NCBI GenBank assembly: GCA_046539045.1
Contig: JBKHHU010000060.1
Location: 1 to 16,433, forward strand
Source of the DNA: JBKHHU01 sp046539045
Lineage (GTDB): Bacteria; Planctomycetota; Phycisphaerae; SM23-33
Direction of reading: 5' to 3'
Length of the DNA: 16,433 nucleotides
The translations under genes and the position numbers were made by a program. Numbering within the stretch: position 1 is the first letter of the stretch; every line of letters starts with the position of its first letter. Below the pieces are notes generated by a model. It was not told the origin of the DNA. It searched no databases and worked only from the letters and a program-made list of their open reading frames with translations. Below, piece after piece: positions 13,387 to 16,433 of this stretch.

Positions 13387-16278
13387 ATGATTCACAACGG
13401 ATGTGCGCGGCTGGCCGCGGCAGGGATGCTGCTGTTTCTGGTGAGTCTGACAAACCTTTCGCAGGCGGACATTATCGATACCGGCGGGGGCAACTGGGAA
13501 CTGTCGGGAACCGAAATCCGGACGAACTGGTGGCCGGCAGGTAACTCGATCCACATTCTCACAGGGGCCGTGTTCGAAGATTCCGACGGTGGATGTCATC
13601 TGGACGTGGAGTTGACCGGCGATCAGCGCGTGATCAACGACGGGGCGATCCGGCAGTTGGCCGGTTCCGGACAGGCCATTCACCTTGGCAGCGATGCCAC
13701 CATCACCAATAACGGGAGCATCCTGGTCGACAACACATCCAGCGCCTACGGCACCAGACCGTGGGTCGGGGGGCTGAACATTGACTTCACCAACACCGGC
13801 ACGATTGACGTAAGCAGCGACACCGAAACCACGGGCATCCAAGCGGAGTTGCTGACGCTCCACAACACCTCCACCGGAAGCATCTCTGCCGAGACCGCCA
13901 CCGCCTCCGAGTGCCGTGGTGTGGACATGCCCGGCACTTCCACAGTCGTCAACGACGGGTCGATTACCGCTACCGGCGGGATGTCCACAGGCATTTACGC
14001 CGGCCGGGCAGCGACGATCACCAATACCGGCACGATCCAGGCCTCCGGGCCCGGTGCGGGGTACGGCATCGCAGGTGACTTCTCGGGGCAGGACATCACC
14101 ATCACCAACTCCGGGATCATCAGAGGCAGCACCTACTCGATCTACACGCCGTCGAACAACCTGACGCTGAACCTCGAGTATGGCAGCGACCTTCAGGGCG
14201 CGGTGGACATGTCGGGTACGATCAACCTCATCGACCGGGGCAGTGAAGACGAGAGCTTCGGCACCATGAACCCGATGACGCTCAACAAAACCGGCACCGG
14301 GACCTGGACCCTGTCCGGCGATTCGAGGATGACCGCAATCAATGTGGTCGAAGGTATGCTGAAGATTGCGGGCACGCTGGAAGGCTACTACAACATCGAA
14401 AACGGTGGAGCCATCTGTGGTAGCGGCACGGCCAAGGGTGATGTGGTCGTTCAGTCCGGCGGAGGGATCTACGGAATCAGGAAAATTGACGGCCTACTGA
14501 CGATCAAAGACGGCGCCCACGCCTACCTGAATGACAGCCAGGTCACCCGACAAGTCACGGTGGAAAGCGGCGGATACGCGAGGCTGGACAATACCACGCT
14601 CAACTACGGTTTTGCAGCGTCAGGCAGTTCCCTTGTACGGCTGGACGGTCTGGTCGTCTCGCCGATGCAGAGCACTGCCGGAACCGGCACTCTGGTGGAG
14701 GCAAACGGAACCTTTCAAGGCACGTTCGGGATGTACGGGACGATGGTTATGGGCAGCGGCGGTGTCAAAGCGCTGAGTAAAGTAGAAAGCACAACCTCGA
14801 CTTTCACGGTGGACGGTATCCTGGCCGTGGGTGACGATTCGGTCCTGGTCTTCCGCATCGATCCGGATGGGAACAACGACAAAATCGAAATTACCGACCG
14901 GATGCTTTTCCATGGCAGCGGTGGCGAGATCCAGATTCAGAGCACGTCGGGCGATCCGATTCCCGACGACACGTACATCCTGATCTCTGCCGAAGGCGGC
15001 GTGTCCGGACAGGCAGGCTCGTTGACCGGCGATTACGGTGATCTGATCCTCCAGTATACCGAGACGGAGGTCCTGCTCGCTCCCCAGCCGATTCGCTATG
15101 TGGAGAAGGCCCAAACGACCAAGCAGACCCAGGTGGCCCGGGTGCTCGATCAAGCCAAAGATGAAAGCAACGCCCGGATGCAGCCGGTTCTGGATACGCT
15201 CAAGAACCTGGGTGACGCCCAGATACGGAAAGGCATGGACGACCTGTCCGGGAACGGAACCGTCGGCGGACACCTGCCCGGCGTGCTGTCCGGGGTGAAA
15301 GGCTCGATCCAGAGCCTCTCCCAGGGTGTCTCTGCCGTCGGTCAGGCAAGGGCGACCGCAGCGACCAACGAATACAAGCTGCCCGAAGGTGCCGTGGCGT
15401 TCGTGCCTGTGGACGCCGAACCGACGGCCACCGCCGACCTGGGCGGCGGTTGGCTGCTGTGGGGCCGCACGCACGGCGTGTTCGGCCAGTATGACCGCAC
15501 CGGCAACAGCCCGGCACTGGATTACCAGATCTACGGCGTCACCGTCGGGGCAGACTACGCGTTGAGCCCGGAACTCCGCGTCGGAATGGCCCTGGGATAC
15601 GCCCATACCGACCTGTTCTACTCCGACAGCTTCGGCGAAGGGGATATGGAGACGGCCCGCGCCACCCTGTACGCCCGCTACGAGAAGAGCGGCTTCTACG
15701 CCGACGCCATGCTCGGGTACGGGCACAACTGGCACGAAGGGACGCGCAACCTGCCCACCTTCGGCCCCAGTGCCCACAACCGCCATCGCGGATACGACCT
15801 GACCGCCTACCTCGGCGGCGGGTACCTGTTCGATCTCGGCAAGCTGAAGATCGGCCCCACCGCCTCCGTCCAGTACACCTGCACCCGCGAGGACGGGTAC
15901 ACCGAGTCCGGGGCCGGGGCGATGAATCTCTCGGTGGGCGAGAACGATGCCCAGAGCCTTCAACATTCGCTCGGCTTCCGGCTGCAGTATCAGTTCGAGA
16001 CAGCCGGCGTGAAGCTGACGCCCAGCCTGGACGCGCGGTGGGAGCATGAATACAAGAACGATGTCAGCACCGTCGACGCCAGCCTCGCCGGCGCACCGGG
16101 CAGCACGTTCAGCCTGGAAGGCAGGGAGACCGATCGAGACCGGGCCGTGTTCGGCTTGGGTATCGAGGCGGAGTTCAGCGAGCAACTGACCGGCTACGCC
16201 CGCTACGAGGCGATCCCGTCCATGGGCACGCGTCAGCGGGAACAGGGTATCTCTCTCGGACTCAGGTACCAGTTCTGA
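13387..16278 (+). CDS. Autotransporter (type Va secretion) with beta-helix passenger
   Basis: The 963-residue product carries a signal peptide (MIHNGCARLAAAGMLLFLVS, likely cleaved after SQA, residue 27). Residues about 28-560 form a passenger with degenerate ITNTGTI-type repeats (ITNNGSI, FTNTGTI, VVNDGSI, ITNTGTI, ITNSGII between about residues 100 and 245), the pattern of a right-handed beta-helix. A copy of the autotransporter-associated beta-strand repeat lies near residue 299 (LNKTGTGTWTLSGDSR, then VVEGMLKIAG). Residues about 570-650 are helical (VARVLDQAKDESNARMQ; GMDDLSGN) and fit the linker plugging the pore. Residues about 685-963 are the beta-barrel domain (GGWLLWGRTHGVFGQYDRTG), with alternating aromatic strands and a final LRYQF whose terminal Phe is the Bam recognition signal. 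Such proteins insert in the outer membrane and display the passenger. Passenger activity is not apparent; no catalytic motif or cleavage triad is seen. ATG 13387 has GGAG eight bases upstream. Confidence 0.9.
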   Translation: MIHNGCARLAAAGMLLFLVSLTNLSQADIIDTGGGNWELSGTEIRTNWWPAGNSIHILTGAVFEDSDGGCHLDVELTGDQRVINDGAIRQLAGSGQAIHLGSDATITNNGSILVDNTSSAYGTRPWVGGLNIDFTNTGTIDVSSDTETTGIQAELLTLHNTSTGSISAETATASECRGVDMPGTSTVVNDGSITATGGMSTGIYAGRAATITNTGTIQASGPGAGYGIAGDFSGQDITITNSGIIRGSTYSIYTPSNNLTLNLEYGSDLQGAVDMSGTINLIDRGSEDESFGTMNPMTLNKTGTGTWTLSGDSRMTAINVVEGMLKIAGTLEGYYNIENGGAICGSGTAKGDVVVQSGGGIYGIRKIDGLLTIKDGAHAYLNDSQVTRQVTVESGGYARLDNTTLNYGFAASGSSLVRLDGLVVSPMQSTAGTGTLVEANGTFQGTFGMYGTMVMGSGGVKALSKVESTTSTFTVDGILAVGDDSVLVFRIDPDGNNDKIEITDRMLFHGSGGEIQIQSTSGDPIPDDTYILISAEGGVSGQAGSLTGDYGDLILQYTETEVLLAPQPIRYVEKAQTTKQTQVARVLDQAKDESNARMQPVLDTLKNLGDAQIRKGMDDLSGNGTVGGHLPGVLSGVKGSIQSLSQGVSAVGQARATAATNEYKLPEGAVAFVPVDAEPTATADLGGGWLLWGRTHGVFGQYDRTGNSPALDYQIYGVTVGADYALSPELRVGMALGYAHTDLFYSDSFGEGDMETARATLYARYEKSGFYADAMLGYGHNWHEGTRNLPTFGPSAHNRHRGYDLTAYLGGGYLFDLGKLKIGPTASVQYTCTREDGYTESGAGAMNLSVGENDAQSLQHSLGFRLQYQFETAGVKLTPSLDARWEHEYKNDVSTVDASLAGAPGSTFSLEGRETDRDRAVFGLGIEAEFSEQLTGYARYEAIPSMGTRQREQGISLGLRYQF

Positions 16279-16433
16279 GAGATCCAAGGGCAGAGCGGGG
16301 TCGCCGCAGGCGAGTCCGCGTCGCCTTGGTGTGAGGTGGCCTTATTCTGTTGTTGTTTTGTCCTTTTGCAGCCTGACCGGCTGCGATAACTAGTTCCCGC
16401 GTGGTGGGTCTCTGACCCACCACGTTGGATCGT
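16279..16433. other. Non-coding end of window with hairpins
   Basis: After the autotransporter stop come a T/G-rich stretch (about 16341-16367), a short hairpin GCAGCC (16368-16373) / GGCTGC (16379-16384), and the palindrome at 16400-16424. I see no gene in these bases. A terminator without a U-tract is possible but not certain. Confidence 0.45.
16400..16424. repeat. Perfect 11-base-pair hairpin, GTGGGTC type
   Basis: CGTGGTGGGTC (16400-16410) and GACCCACCACG (16414-16424) are exact reverse complements around TCT. No T-run follows on either strand. Hairpins with GGTGGGTC...GACCCACC arms recur in planctomycete spacers in my memory, so this may be one copy of a dispersed element. Confidence 0.6.

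Noticed and set aside
14620..16287. Open frame of 555 codons on the minus strand
   Set aside because: It is opposite the autotransporter barrel, whose strand pattern and terminal Phe show the plus strand is coding.
1..16433. CRISPR array, insertion sequence, tRNA or rRNA gene, prophage
   Set aside because: There are no regularly spaced repeats, no transposase or integrase motifs, no terminal inverted repeats flanking a gene, and no recognisable tRNA or rRNA segments.

Overview
The window looks like a chromosomal stretch from a member of the Planctomycetota, probably a Phycisphaerae-type lineage, and probably an environmental genome. The clues are a GC-rich sequence, genes mostly in single-gene units, several secreted or lipid-anchored proteins of unknown function, an outer-membrane autotransporter (so a diderm envelope), a very large DUF4175-like membrane protein whose C-terminal motifs I associate with planctomycetes, and intergenic spacers with short degenerate repeats. 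The taxonomic call is an inference from gene content.

Layout. 2-427: the last 141 residues of a MATE-type exporter. 428-1007: a spacer with short repeats, a GNRA-capped hairpin and a possible 40-residue gene on the minus strand. 1008-1658: purN, convergent with a 699-residue TPR/DUF5107 lipoprotein gene (1681-3780, minus). That gene is divergent from a secreted protein of unknown function (3861-5000). 5001-5412: a spacer ending in a promoter and a hairpin-rich leader. 5413-6732: a DRE-TIM acyltransferase that looks most like Re-type citrate synthase. 6881-7468: a membrane-anchored tyrosine/dual-specificity phosphatase. 7576-10893: the DUF4175-like giant. 10958-11894: two overlapping YkgJ-type cysteine-cluster genes. 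11895-12428: an HU/IHF-family gene with a structured leader. 12562-12774: a tiny lipoprotein gene with its own promoter and terminator. 12878-13246: probable remains of a membrane transporter gene. 13387-16278: a complete autotransporter. 16279-16433: hairpins without genes.

How the parts fit. I see no long operon; the only tight coupling is the overlapping YkgJ pair. Envelope functions dominate (exporter, two lipoproteins, secreted protein, membrane giant, autotransporter), with purine synthesis, central carbon metabolism and chromosome architecture interspersed. The most striking regulatory observation is that three genes (purN, the phosphatase and the first YkgJ gene) each have a sigma70-like -35/-10 pair with a 17-base spacer whose -10 box ends only 6-7 bases before the ATG, with no clear Shine-Dalgarno sequence. 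This predicts leaderless mRNAs. Other genes here (the DUF5107 lipoprotein, the small lipoprotein, the autotransporter, the citrate-synthase-like gene) have ordinary ribosome binding sites, so two initiation modes appear to coexist. I did not find a clearly new multi-gene defence or metabolic system.
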